This document shows positions 16,388 to 27,890 of a DNA stretch of 64,000 nucleotides, piece after piece. A program made the position numbers and the translations under genes. The notes under the pieces were generated by a model that worked only from the letters and a program-made list of their open reading frames with translations, was not told the origin of the DNA and did not search any database. This DNA comes from Pseudomonas piscis (lineage in GTDB: Bacteria > Pseudomonadota > Gammaproteobacteria > Pseudomonadales > Pseudomonadaceae). Every line of letters begins with the position of its first letter. Within the stretch, counting starts at the first letter, position 1. The DNA is taken from NCBI RefSeq assembly GCF_009380155.1, contig NZ_WHUV01000005.1:186001-250000 (forward strand). The letters run 5' to 3'.

Positions 16388-16416
16388 GGCTACGCAGAGG
16401 GCGGAGGACGGTCAAT
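16388..16416 (-). promoter_or_regulatory. Candidate sigma70 promoter for the cobW riboswitch transcript
   Basis: On the minus strand TTGACC (16416-16411) and TAGCCT (16393-16388) are separated by exactly 17 bases. They lie just upstream of the aptamer, so transcription would begin at about its 5-prime end. The -10 is only a moderate match. Confidence 0.5.
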
Positions 16417-16496
16417 GCACATATGCGACGGCTTCCCGTGCCAACCGGCGATTGACGGCGCTCCCTTGCCCATGATTTGCTACACAACTTGTTACG

Positions 16497-16690
16497 GGTG
16501 CCCTTCACAGGGTGAAACGGGAAACCGGTGAATCACGCGCTTGCCAGCGGTGACCAGTCCGGTGCTGCCCCCGCAACGGTAAGCGAGCGAAGTGTCAGAT
16601 CCACTGTGCCCCCGGGCATGGGAAGGCGACACTTGCCGGCATGGCATGACCCGCCCTGCCCCTCGCGAGCCCGGAGACCGGCCCGCAATA
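16497..16690 (+). promoter_or_regulatory. Cobalamin riboswitch upstream of cbtB
   Basis: The plus strand shows GGTGCCCTTCACAGGGTGAA, then GGGAAACCGGTG. The core GCTGCCCCCGCAACGGTAA follows (16564-16582), then the CCACTG box (16601-16606) and the closing GCGAGCCCGGAGACCGGCC (16666-16684). This is a complete cobalamin aptamer. It is followed at 16731 by a hairpin with a T-run, so the readout here is probably transcription termination. It controls the cobalt uptake genes cbtBA and likely cobE-cobM. Confidence 0.9.
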
Positions 16691-16730
16691 CACGAATAAC
16701 AAACCCGCGGTGGGCGGGCGCTGTTGCAAA

Positions 16731-16757
16731 CCCTGCGTGAACGCCACGCGGGGTTTT
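16731..16757 (+). terminator. Intrinsic terminator, expression platform of the cbtB riboswitch
   Basis: CCCTGCGTG, a five-base loop, then CACGCGGGG form a nine-pair stem with one G-T pair, followed by TTTT. It lies between the aptamer and the cbtB start, where a regulated terminator is expected. Confidence 0.7.
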
Positions 16758-16797
16758 CCTGCGCCGCTTCCCGCCGACAAACCCAAGGGAACGCGCC

Positions 16798-16986
16798 ATG
16801 TCGACCATCAGCAGCACCAGCCATTCCGCCAGCAGCACCGCCACCCTGAGCCAGCGCCTGGTAGCCGCCATCGGTGCCTCGATCCTTGGCGCCTGCCTGG
16901 TGTACTTCGCCGGCTTCTCGCATATCGAGGCGGTGCACAACGCCGCCCACGACACCCGCCACAGCGCCGCCTTCCCTTGCCACTGA
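16798..16986 (+). CDS. cbtB: Cobalt transporter subunit CbtB
   Basis: A 62-residue protein with one membrane segment (about 20-44, LVAAIGASILGACLVYFAGF). Its histidine-rich C-terminus HNAAHDTRHSAAFPCH matches the CbtB signature. CbtB works with CbtA as a proposed cobalt importer in the inner membrane, found under B12 riboswitch control. It is the first gene after the riboswitch terminator and precedes cbtA by ten bases. Confidence 0.92.
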   Translation: MSTISSTSHSASSTATLSQRLVAAIGASILGACLVYFAGFSHIEAVHNAAHDTRHSAAFPCH

Positions 16987-16996
16987 GACCCGTCCG

Positions 16997-17701
16997 ATGA
17001 TCAAGCGTATCGCGCAAACCGCGGGCTTCACCGGGCTGCTGGCCGCCCTGCTGCTGACCTTGCTGCAAAGCTTCTGGGTCGCGCCATTGATTCTCCAGGC
17101 GGAAACCTACGAAAAGGCCCCGGCCACCGAGGCAGTCCATGAACACGCCCCGGGCGCCATGGCCGGGCACGTCCACGATGAAGAAGCATGGGAACCGGAG
17201 GACGGCTGGCAGCGAGTGCTGTCCACCACCGGCGGCAACCTGGTGGTCGCCGTGGGCTTCGCCCTGATGCTGGCAGGCCTCTACACCCTGCGCGCACCGA
17301 GCCGCACTTCCCAGGGCCTGCTCTGGGGCCTGGCCGGCTACGCCACCTTCTGCCTGGCACCCACCCTGGGCCTGCCGCCGGAGCTGCCGGGCACCGCCGC
17401 GGCCGACCTGGTGCAGCGCCAGACCTGGTGGGTCGGTGCCGCTGCGTCCACTGCCGTGGGCCTGGCACTGATCGTGTTCGCCGGCAACTGGCTGCTGAAG
17501 TTGCTGGGCGCGGCCATCATCGCCGTGCCCCATGTGATCGGCGCTCCCCAACCGGAAGTGCATTCGATGCTGGCCCCCGAAGCACTGGAGGCACAGTTCA
17601 AGATCGCCTCGCAATTGACCAATGCCGCCTTCTGGCTGGCCCTGGGCTTGATCAGCGCCTGGCTGTTCCGGCGCAAGGGCGAGGATGGCCAGCGGGCATG
17701 A
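16997..17701 (+). CDS. cbtA: Cobalt transporter subunit CbtA
   Basis: A 234-residue inner-membrane protein with about five hydrophobic segments (near 8-30, 75-95, 102-118, 142-162 and 210-228). A His-rich periplasmic-type loop (HEHAPGAMAGHVHDEE, about 50-66) could bind cobalt. The family is CbtA, the partner of CbtB. Start at ATG 16997, ten bases after the cbtB stop. Its stop overlaps the next start in an ATGA arrangement, so cobE is translationally coupled. Confidence 0.92.
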   Translation: MIKRIAQTAGFTGLLAALLLTLLQSFWVAPLILQAETYEKAPATEAVHEHAPGAMAGHVHDEEAWEPEDGWQRVLSTTGGNLVVAVGFALMLAGLYTLRAPSRTSQGLLWGLAGYATFCLAPTLGLPPELPGTAAADLVQRQTWWVGAAASTAVGLALIVFAGNWLLKLLGAAIIAVPHVIGAPQPEVHSMLAPEALEAQFKIASQLTNAAFWLALGLISAWLFRRKGEDGQRA

Positions 17702-18102
17702 TCACCGAGCCGGCCCTGGTGGTCGGCCTGGGTTGTCGCAAGGGCTGCCCGGCCAGCGCCCTGCGCGCCCTGCTGGACCAGGTGTTGCGGGCCCATGGCC
17801 TGGACCTGGGCCAGGTACGGGCCCTGGCCAGCATCGACCTGAAGCAGGCTGAACCGGGCCTGCTGGAGCTGGCGCAGCAGTTGTCGCTGCCATTGACCTT
17901 CTTCAGCAGTGCCCAACTGGCGCCCTACGACTCCCGCCTGAGCCACAGGTCGCAGGCCGCATTCGAACGCACCGGCTGTCATGGCGTCGCCGAAAGCGCC
18001 GCCCTGGCCATGGCCGAATGCCTGCAAGCAGGCTCGGCGCAACTGCTGGTGCCCCGGCAAAAATCCGCCGAAGCCACCCTGGCATTGGCTGTTTGCCCGT
18101 AG
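17698..18102 (+). CDS. cobE: Cobalamin biosynthesis protein CobE
   Basis: A 134-residue protein beginning MITEPALVVGLGCRKGC. This is the GLGCRKG motif typical of the CobE/CbiG C-terminal domain, with a later ASIDLKQAEPGLLELA. CobE is a small protein of the aerobic cobalamin pathway whose exact step is debated. The ATG lies within the cbtA stop (ATGA). The frame is shown by the continued similarity to CobE up to the TAG at 18102. It is followed by cobM after 81 bases. Confidence 0.88.
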   Translation: MITEPALVVGLGCRKGCPASALRALLDQVLRAHGLDLGQVRALASIDLKQAEPGLLELAQQLSLPLTFFSSAQLAPYDSRLSHRSQAAFERTGCHGVAESAALAMAECLQAGSAQLLVPRQKSAEATLALAVCP

Positions 18103-18183
18103 AATCACCGATAATCCCCGCCCTCGATCATGAGCGATCTTCATCATGAAGCCCGCTCGCCCCCTTTTTCACAGGACACTGCC

Positions 18184-18930
18184 ATGACTGTCTACTTCAT
18201 CGGCGCCGGCCCCGGCGACCCGGAACTGATCACCGTCAAGGGCCAGCGCCTGATACATCGCTGTCCGGTGATCATCTACGCCGGCTCCCTGGTGCCCCAG
18301 GCGGTGCTCGAGGGACATAGCGCAGTACGGGTGATCAACAGTGCCGAGCTGCATCTGGAACAGATCATCGAGGCCATCCGCGAAGCCCATGCCCAGGGCC
18401 AGGATGTAGCCCGGGTGCACTCCGGCGATCCAAGCCTGTACGGCGCCATCGGCGAGCAGATCCGTTGCCTGCGGGAGCTGGGGATTGCTTTCGAGATCGT
18501 CCCCGGAGTCACCGCCACCGCCGCCTGCGCCGCATTGCTGGGAGCGGAGCTGACCTTGCCCGATGTCTCCCAGAGCGTGATCCTCACCCGCTACGCGGAC
18601 AAGACCAGCATGCCGGCCGGGGAAGAGTTCGCCAGCCTGGCGGCCCATGGCGCCACCATGGCCATCCACTTGGGGGTCAACCACCTGGAGCGTATCGTCG
18701 CCGAACTGCTGCCCCACTACGGTGCCGACTGCCCGATCGCGGTGGTGCACCGGGCCACCTGGCCGGACCAGGACTGGGTGCAGGGGACCCTGGCGGATAT
18801 CGCAGCCAAGGTAGCCGCCAAGGGCTTCCGGCGCACCGCGCTGATCCTGGTGGGCCGGGTATTGGCCGCCGATGCCTTCAGTGAGTCGTCGCTGTACCGC
18901 GCCGGCCACGCCCACCTCTATCGGCCCTGA
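18184..18930 (+). CDS. cobM: Precorrin-4 C11-methyltransferase CobM
   Basis: A 248-residue SAM-dependent methyltransferase of the corrin/siroheme family. It shows the N-terminal FIGAGPGDPELITVKG glycine-rich motif, YAGSLVPQ, HSGDPSLYGAIGEQ and EIVPGVTATAACAA, all characteristic of CobM/CbiF. It adds the C11 methyl group to precorrin-4 in the cytoplasm. The start at 18184 (MTVYFIG) has AGGA eight bases upstream and matches family N-termini; an upstream ATG at 18130 only adds a non-conserved tail. Last gene of the plus-strand cobalamin operon, closed by a strong terminator. Confidence 0.93.
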   Translation: MTVYFIGAGPGDPELITVKGQRLIHRCPVIIYAGSLVPQAVLEGHSAVRVINSAELHLEQIIEAIREAHAQGQDVARVHSGDPSLYGAIGEQIRCLRELGIAFEIVPGVTATAACAALLGAELTLPDVSQSVILTRYADKTSMPAGEEFASLAAHGATMAIHLGVNHLERIVAELLPHYGADCPIAVVHRATWPDQDWVQGTLADIAAKVAAKGFRRTALILVGRVLAADAFSESSLYRAGHAHLYRP

Positions 18931-18967
18931 CCTACTTGCTCACGCCCAGGGGCCTGGTTCCAGGCAT

Positions 18968-19000
18968 AAAAAAACGGCGCTCACGGGGCGCCGTTTTTTT
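18968..19000. terminator. Bidirectional intrinsic terminator between cobM and nfuA
   Basis: A-run, ACGGCGC, seven-base loop, GCGCCGT, T-run. The symmetric A and T tracts suit both convergent genes. Confidence 0.9.
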
Positions 19001-19017
19001 GTGTCGCAGCGAACGCC

Positions 19018-19602
19018 TTAGTAGTAGGCGTTTTCTTTCTGCGTATGGTCAGTGACGTCGCGCACGCCCTTGAGCTCAGGAATACGCTCGAGCAGGGTGC
19101 GCTCGATGCCGTCCTTCAAGGTCACGTCGGCCTGGCCACAACCCTGGCAACCGCCACCGAACTGCAGCACGGCGATGCCGTCTTCGACCACGTCGATCAG
19201 GCTGACCTGGCCGCCGTGGCTGGCCAGCCCGGGGTTGATCTCGGTTTGCAGGTAGTAGTTGATGCGCTCGTTGATCGGGCTGTCGGCGTTGACCATGGGC
19301 ACCTTGGCGTTGGGAGCCTTGATGGTCAGCTGGCCGCCCATGCGGTCGGTGGCGTAGTCGACGACTGCATCATCGAGGAAACCTTCACTGAAGGCATCGA
19401 TGTAGGCAGTGAAGCTCTTGAGGCCCAGGGCCTTGTCTTCGGGTTTTTCTTCGCCCGGCTTGCAATAGGCGATGCAAGTCTCGGCGTACTGGGTACCTGG
19501 TTGGGTGATGAAGATGCGGATGCCGATCCCCGGGGTGTTCTGCTTGGACAGCAGATCAGCCAGATAATCGTGGGCGGCGTCGGTAATGGTTATGGCGCTC
19601 AT
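19018..19602 (-). CDS. nfuA: Fe-S biogenesis protein NfuA
   Basis: A 194-residue Fe-S cluster carrier. The N-terminal domain is a degenerate A-type scaffold (about 1-95). The C-terminal Nfu domain carries the cluster-binding CxxC in GGCQGCGQAD (about 150). NfuA transfers [4Fe-4S] clusters to apoproteins, especially under oxidative stress. The ATG at 19602 has GAGGAA upstream. It is convergent with cobM and lies downstream of cti, separated from it by a GC-rich hairpin. Confidence 0.95.
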   Translation of the reverse strand: MSAITITDAAHDYLADLLSKQNTPGIGIRIFITQPGTQYAETCIAYCKPGEEKPEDKALGLKSFTAYIDAFSEGFLDDAVVDYATDRMGGQLTIKAPNAKVPMVNADSPINERINYYLQTEINPGLASHGGQVSLIDVVEDGIAVLQFGGGCQGCGQADVTLKDGIERTLLERIPELKGVRDVTDHTQKENAYY

Positions 19603-19694
19603 GATGGTTCCTCGCAGACGTGGGCGCAGTTTACGCCAATCGATGTCGCTGAAAAAGTCCTAGTGTTTTTGTCAGGATAGACCTTGGTCTGAGA

Positions 19695-19726
19695 CGCCCC
19701 CGCAGGCTTCTGCGCATCCGGGGGCG
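19695..19726 (-). terminator. GC-rich hairpin downstream of cti
   Basis: CGCCCCCG and CGGGGGCG (19695-19702 and 19719-19726) form an eight-pair stem 14 bases after the cti stop. There is no T-run, so it may be an RNA-stabilising hairpin rather than a terminator. Confidence 0.35.
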
Positions 19727-19740
19727 GCGACCGCTCTATC

Positions 19741-22032
19741 TCAGAGGTTTTCGTAGCGGTTCATATCCATGACCCCAGCCTCGACCGGATCGGTTTCCTG
19801 CAAGAAGCGGGTCTGGTCATGGAAGTACTGCCAGAACTGCGGATGGCTGCGACGGATGCCCCAGCGCTCGACGATCTTCTCGAAGCTTTCGGCATCGCGG
19901 GCTTCCTGCATGGCCGTGACGAACTCCGGCACCTCGGCGGACGGGATGTCGAACATGAAGTTCGGATAGCTGCTGAGGATGCCGGGGAAGATGGTCAGGG
20001 TATCCAGCCCCGGCTGGTAGCGCAGCGATTCGCCGAGCATGAAGGCCACGTTGCTGTGGGCCCGGTTGCGCAGCATGCTGTAGAACTGGCGCTTGCCGCC
20101 GGGCGTCTGGACCCGCAGCAAGGTGGCTTCAGGCAACTGCTCGATGACCTTGAGCCCGGCCGCCGGCCGCGACGCCAGACCGCTCAGGGCCTGTTCGGCA
20201 TCTTGCAGGGCCGGGTCGATGTTGGGTCGCGAGCAATAGGCGCTGTCGCAGCGGTTGATCGGGTCCGGCTTGGCATTGAGCTCGCCGTAGCGCGCCAGCA
20301 ACTGGTTGGCGAAATCCTTCTTCGGATCCTTGGCGTCCAGCTTCAGGGCGCTGCGCTTGCTGTCGTCGATGGACTCGTAGTCCAGCCACATCTTGAACTT
20401 GCCGCTGTTCTGGTACCAGTCGTCGAGGAAGTCCTCGCGGGTGCCGGCGGGCATCAGGCGCAGGAAGTTCTGCTCGGCGCCATTGCGGATCAGGTCGAAG
20501 TACAGCCGGGTCTGGGCCTGGTGCGAGACGTTGCCGAACACGTCGAAGTTCACTGCCAGCTGGTAATAGGTGCGCTCCAGCAATGGATAGTCGAACAGCC
20601 ACATCGTCTGCGGAATCTCGCCGATCAGGCCCTTGGTCACCGAGGCGCTGTCGAAGTGCCGAAAGATGCTCAACAGCGCGTTGTCGTTGCCGGCCCACAG
20701 TGTCGACCAACTGGGCGCCGGGGCCTCGGCATAGGAATCGCGGCGCAGGACCTCGTACTCGTTGCGCTTGTCGCGGTAGGCCAGCCACAGGCTGAGCACG
20801 CTGCCGACATCGTCGTTCTGCCCCGGCATCGCCAGCAGGGGCGTGGCCTGGCCGCGATAGGCCGGGTCAGTGATGTACAGGTCATGTTCCGGGGCCTGGA
20901 ACAGCGCCCAGAAGTTGTCGCGGATCACATCGGTGGCGATCTGTCCGCGGCATACCGGGCCCCGGATGAAGGTACGCACGAAGTACTCGGCGTTATCCAG
21001 CATGAACTGGTAGCGGGCCTTGGCCGGAATCGCCTCGAAGGTCTCGAACGGGTTGGCCCGGCGCGCCGGCCCATAACCGGGCAAGGCGTTGACCTGCCAG
21101 TCGCCGCTGTAGAACAGGGTCTTGACCCGGGCCAGCTTCGCCGCACCCAACGGGTAAGTGATGTGGGTCTTGTGCACGATCACCCCTTGCACCGGCCACA
21201 GGCGGTAGTACACCTGGGTGCCCGGGTCGTCGTTGGGGCGTCGGGTATTGATCAGGTCGATGGGCTGGCCAGTGGGGGTACGCGAGCGCACCCACTGGAA
21301 GAAATGCCCCGGCTCACCGCCTTCGAAATAGATGTGGGCGAGGAACCAATGCTCGTAGAGCCAGCGCGCCACCAGGCTTTCCCGGGCGCCAGGGGCGTTG
21401 AGCAGGTTTTCCCATTGGACCACCTGCAGGCTTTCCCGGGCGCTGGGGGCCAGGCCCTGCTCATCGATCGGCGCGCCGGAAGCCAGCCAGCGCTGTAGCG
21501 TCTGGTACTGCTGGCTGGTCAGGCCGGTGACCGCCAGGGGCATGCCTTCCTTGGGATGGGCGCCGGCATACCCGTCGAACTCGGCCGGCTGCGGGCACAT
21601 GTTTTCCCGGTTCAGGCCCAGGACGATCTCACTGGGCAGCTTGGCATTGGGTTGCAGCGGCGTACGGTGCCCCAATTCCAGCATGCGCGCCATCAGTGCC
21701 GCCTGGCTGCCCTGGGCGTCGAGCACCGAATAGAACCCGCGGCTCTGCCAGGCCGCCTTGCCGCTGGCGTCGTAGAACAACCGGGTCGGATCCTGGGCCT
21801 TGCTCCGCTCACCGTCGTATACCGGCGCCTTCGACGCGCCACGGGCGGCACCTTCGCCACTGCCCAGGTTGAGCTGGCAAGCCGAGTCGTAGCAGGCATG
21901 GCAAGCCACGCATTTCTCGGTGAAGATCGGCTGGATATCGCGGGTATAGGAAATCGCCGGCGCCGGACCTTGCGCCATGCACAGTGAACTCAATAGCAGC
22001 AGCACGCTGCTGACGGCAAAACGATACGGCAT
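19741..22032 (-). CDS. cti: Periplasmic fatty acid cis/trans isomerase
   Basis: A 763-residue protein with an N-terminal signal peptide (about 1-20, ending CMAQG) and a cytochrome c-type heme site CVACH at 41-45. It is otherwise of the length and pattern of Cti. The enzyme converts cis- to trans-unsaturated acyl chains of membrane phospholipids, a rapid solvent and heat stress response of pseudomonads and vibrios. It acts from the periplasm. Divergent from metH across a 152-base region. The start at 22032 is the only ATG giving a proper signal sequence. Confidence 0.93.
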   Translation of the reverse strand: MPYRFAVSSVLLLLSSLCMAQGPAPAISYTRDIQPIFTEKCVACHACYDSACQLNLGSGEGAARGASKAPVYDGERSKAQDPTRLFYDASGKAAWQSRGFYSVLDAQGSQAALMARMLELGHRTPLQPNAKLPSEIVLGLNRENMCPQPAEFDGYAGAHPKEGMPLAVTGLTSQQYQTLQRWLASGAPIDEQGLAPSARESLQVVQWENLLNAPGARESLVARWLYEHWFLAHIYFEGGEPGHFFQWVRSRTPTGQPIDLINTRRPNDDPGTQVYYRLWPVQGVIVHKTHITYPLGAAKLARVKTLFYSGDWQVNALPGYGPARRANPFETFEAIPAKARYQFMLDNAEYFVRTFIRGPVCRGQIATDVIRDNFWALFQAPEHDLYITDPAYRGQATPLLAMPGQNDDVGSVLSLWLAYRDKRNEYEVLRRDSYAEAPAPSWSTLWAGNDNALLSIFRHFDSASVTKGLIGEIPQTMWLFDYPLLERTYYQLAVNFDVFGNVSHQAQTRLYFDLIRNGAEQNFLRLMPAGTREDFLDDWYQNSGKFKMWLDYESIDDSKRSALKLDAKDPKKDFANQLLARYGELNAKPDPINRCDSAYCSRPNIDPALQDAEQALSGLASRPAAGLKVIEQLPEATLLRVQTPGGKRQFYSMLRNRAHSNVAFMLGESLRYQPGLDTLTIFPGILSSYPNFMFDIPSAEVPEFVTAMQEARDAESFEKIVERWGIRRSHPQFWQYFHDQTRFLQETDPVEAGVMDMNRYENL

Positions 22033-22091
22033 GTCCCTGGTCCCGAAAGTAAAAACGTCGCGATTCTACCGGTCCGCCCGGCGAACCAACA

Positions 22092-22104
22092 TGAACGATA
22101 TTCA
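22092..22104. promoter_or_regulatory. MetR-type box upstream of metH
   Basis: TGAA-CGATA-TTCA exactly fits the MetR consensus TGAA-N5-TTCA. It lies 81 bases upstream of the metH start and 60 bases upstream of the divergent cti start. MetR activates metH/metE in response to homocysteine in gamma-proteobacteria. Action here is inferred from motif and position. Confidence 0.6.
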
Positions 22105-22184
22105 TGCAAAACCGACACATGCCGCAAAACCATGCAGGTTTGCTATTCTCCACGCCCTCGTAATGGCCTTTCCAGGTAGCTCCC

Positions 22185-25895
<3,711 letters not shown>

Positions 25896-25987
25896 TCGCA
25901 GCCGCTTGTGCAGGGGGTGCCAAGCACCCCCTGATGCCCGCCGGTATTGTCTATGCTCTGTTGACACCCAACCGTGTCGAGGGATTT

Positions 25988-26206
25988 ATGGACGATCCAA
26001 GCAACAACCAGCCACCGACCTTCCTGCAAATGCTGCAAAGCGTCCTGGCGGCAGCCTTCGGCGTACAAAGCGGGAAGAATCGCGCCCGCGACTTCACCCA
26101 CGGCAAGCCCAGCCACTTCATCGCGCTGGGCATCCTGTTCACCACCTTGTTCGTCCTGGTGCTGCTGGGCATCGCCAAGCTGGCGATGCACCTCGCGGGA
26201 GTCTGA
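25988..26206 (+). CDS. DUF2970 small membrane protein
   Basis: A 72-residue protein. The motif FLQMLQSVLAAAFGVQSGKN followed by RDFTHGKPSHFIALG is the DUF2970 signature. One C-terminal membrane segment (about 46-68) follows. Start at ATG 25988 with GAGGG upstream. It lies 92 bases after metH on the same strand and ends four bases before the convergent binding-protein gene. Function unknown. Confidence 0.85.
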   Translation: MDDPSNNQPPTFLQMLQSVLAAAFGVQSGKNRARDFTHGKPSHFIALGILFTTLFVLVLLGIAKLAMHLAGV

Positions 26207-26210
26207 AGCG

Positions 26211-27296
26211 CTAGTGCAGCAGCAACTGCAACCCGAAGGGGTAGCGATAGGCGTCCGGCTTGCCCTGGGCGGACAAGGCGCGGAAATTCACCCCGCTCCC
26301 GGCACGGTCTCCCAGGCGCAGCAATTGCTGCGCCTGGCCCGGGGTCAGCGGCTGCAATAGCGGCAAGCGCCAATCCGGCCCGCCCTGGCGCCGGGTGTCG
26401 AGGCCCAGCGCGTCGTCGTGGAGCGTCACCAGGGCCCAGCCGCCCAGGGTGAAGTGCCCGGCGACCAGGACCGACAATTGCCCATCGATCAAGGCCTGCA
26501 GCGCTTGCGGCGAGCTGTTGAGGCCGCTGAACAACACGTCCTTGCCGGGCTTCAGGCCCAGCTCGCGAGCCGCACTCATGGCCCCCAGGGCCATCTCATC
26601 ATTGGCCGACCAGACCAGCCGGGCCTGCGGGTAACGCCGCAGCAACTGCTGGGCCTGGCGGTAGGCACGCTCACGGTTCCATTCGCCATAGACCAGCTGG
26701 CGCAGGTGCACCTGCGGGAATTCGGCCAGGGCCCGGCGCAGGCCCTGCTCGCGCAATTGCGCCGAGGGCGTGACCTTGAGACCGGAAAACGCCAGCAACT
26801 CGACGCTCTGCCCCGCAGGCACCGGGCCATGCTTGCGCAGCAATTCCTTGAGCATCAGGTAGCCGGCCTCTTCGTCGTTGCCGAGCATGCTGCCGATCCA
26901 GTCGGAATACTTGTGCCGGCTCTGGCCGATCAGCTCACGCTGATCCTGGGTCAATGCGCTGTTGACGATGAACAGCTTGATCCCGGTGCCTTGGGACAAG
27001 CGCAGGATCTGCGGGGCGATGTACTGCTCGTTCACCAGCACCAGGTAGTCCGGTCGATGTTCGCCCTGGATCACCTGCCGCGCCTGCTCCAGGGTCCGGC
27101 CGGCGTCGCGCTCGGCATAGAGGATGCGCAAGTCCATGCCCAGGTCGCGAGCGGCGGCCTGCATGAAATGCGAATAGCTGACCCAGAAGGTTTCGGTCGA
27201 GTTGCCGGGATTGAGGAAGACCACCGAGGTCGCCTGAGCCATGCTCCAGAACGGCAGGCTCAACCACACCACGCACTTGCACAACAGCTTGAACAT
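26211..27296 (-). CDS. ABC sugar-type periplasmic substrate-binding protein
   Basis: A 361-residue protein with a signal peptide (about 1-22, ending MAQA). A type I periplasmic binding fold follows, shown by VVFLNPGNSTETFW at the first strand, PDYLVLVNEQ, RLVWSANDEMALGAMSAARELG and a C-terminal AGHFTLGGWALVTLHD. This pattern resembles ribose/LuxP-like binding proteins. No permease or ATPase gene is nearby, so it may act as an orphan sensor or signalling partner rather than in transport. ATG 27296 is preferred; a GTG directly before it is possible. Confidence 0.75.
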   Translation of the reverse strand: MFKLLCKCVVWLSLPFWSMAQATSVVFLNPGNSTETFWVSYSHFMQAAARDLGMDLRILYAERDAGRTLEQARQVIQGEHRPDYLVLVNEQYIAPQILRLSQGTGIKLFIVNSALTQDQRELIGQSRHKYSDWIGSMLGNDEEAGYLMLKELLRKHGPVPAGQSVELLAFSGLKVTPSAQLREQGLRRALAEFPQVHLRQLVYGEWNRERAYRQAQQLLRRYPQARLVWSANDEMALGAMSAARELGLKPGKDVLFSGLNSSPQALQALIDGQLSVLVAGHFTLGGWALVTLHDDALGLDTRRQGGPDWRLPLLQPLTPGQAQQLLRLGDRAGSGVNFRALSAQGKPDAYRYPFGLQLLLH

Positions 27297-27360
27297 CACG
27301 AAAAGAGCCCCAGAATGATCCCAGCAGTATAACTGGCAAGATGCTGGCCAATAGCGGTAA

Positions 27361-27382
27361 ATTGTCGTGATTGTCCGACAAT
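27361..27382. promoter_or_regulatory. Inverted repeat upstream of the binding-protein gene
   Basis: ATTGTCG-N8-CGACAAT is a perfect seven-base dyad, 65 bases upstream of the binding-protein start. It could be an operator or a weak terminator of the small gene at 27406. No regulator is known. Confidence 0.35.
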
Positions 27383-27405
27383 CCAGGCTCTGTAAGGCCT
27401 CTCTA

Positions 27406-27519
27406 CTACTGGTGGCTGACCCAGAACACGGCCGTACCCACGACCAGTATGATCAGAAAGAGAATGGCCCAAGCATCGACACTGCTGTCACTTTTCCTGG
27501 CTTTGGTTGGATGGCTCAT
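27406..27519 (-). CDS. Small single-pass membrane protein
   Basis: A 37-residue peptide from an ATG with GAGG eight bases upstream. A charged N-terminus (MSHPTKARKSDSSVD) is followed by one hydrophobic helix (AWAILFLIILVVGTAVFW), a typical bacterial small membrane protein layout. Evidence is the ribosome-binding site and composition only. An upstream GTG/TTG extension to 27591 lacks these features. Confidence 0.5.
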   Translation of the reverse strand: MSHPTKARKSDSSVDAWAILFLIILVVGTAVFWVSHQ

Positions 27520-27890
27520 AGCATCGCCTCTAGTGGATTTTATCGGTGACTGCTCAAAGACACGCCCACAGTTAAGACCAGGATTTCCCACACCACAAAT
27601 GTGGATACTGAGAAAGCCCTACCGTTAGTCGTTTTGGTTCTTTGCATATACTCAAACATCACTTTTGCGCATAACCGCAAACTGGTATCGTTCGGCGGCT
27701 CCGATCGGAGTGCGCGGCCGTGCGCGCAGATTTGCTTACGTAGGTGGTGTTGAGCGTCAACGAAGGCAAGACGAGGTGGATGCGGTGACAGACCGCGATC
27801 GACTCCAGTCAAAGCGCCCTGAGCACCTGTTCACCGCAGTATTTGCCGAGTGCGCCTACAAGCCACCTGTAGCCTGAGAACTGGACCTAT
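27520..27890. other. Gene-free stretch upstream of cysI
   Basis: About 370 bases, less GC-rich than the neighbours in its first half. It holds an imperfect dyad ATAACC-N7-GGTATC (27671-27689), which may belong to cysI control. An open frame of 90 codons on the minus strand was judged non-coding. No RNA gene was recognised. Confidence 0.4.

Noticed and set aside
16492..17031. Minus-strand open frame across the cbtB riboswitch
   Set aside because: It covers a well-defined riboswitch and cbtB on the other strand; no domain.
27540..27812. Minus-strand open frame of 90 codons upstream of cysI
   Set aside because: No ribosome-binding site, no recognisable domain, and the region looks like a control region for cysI.
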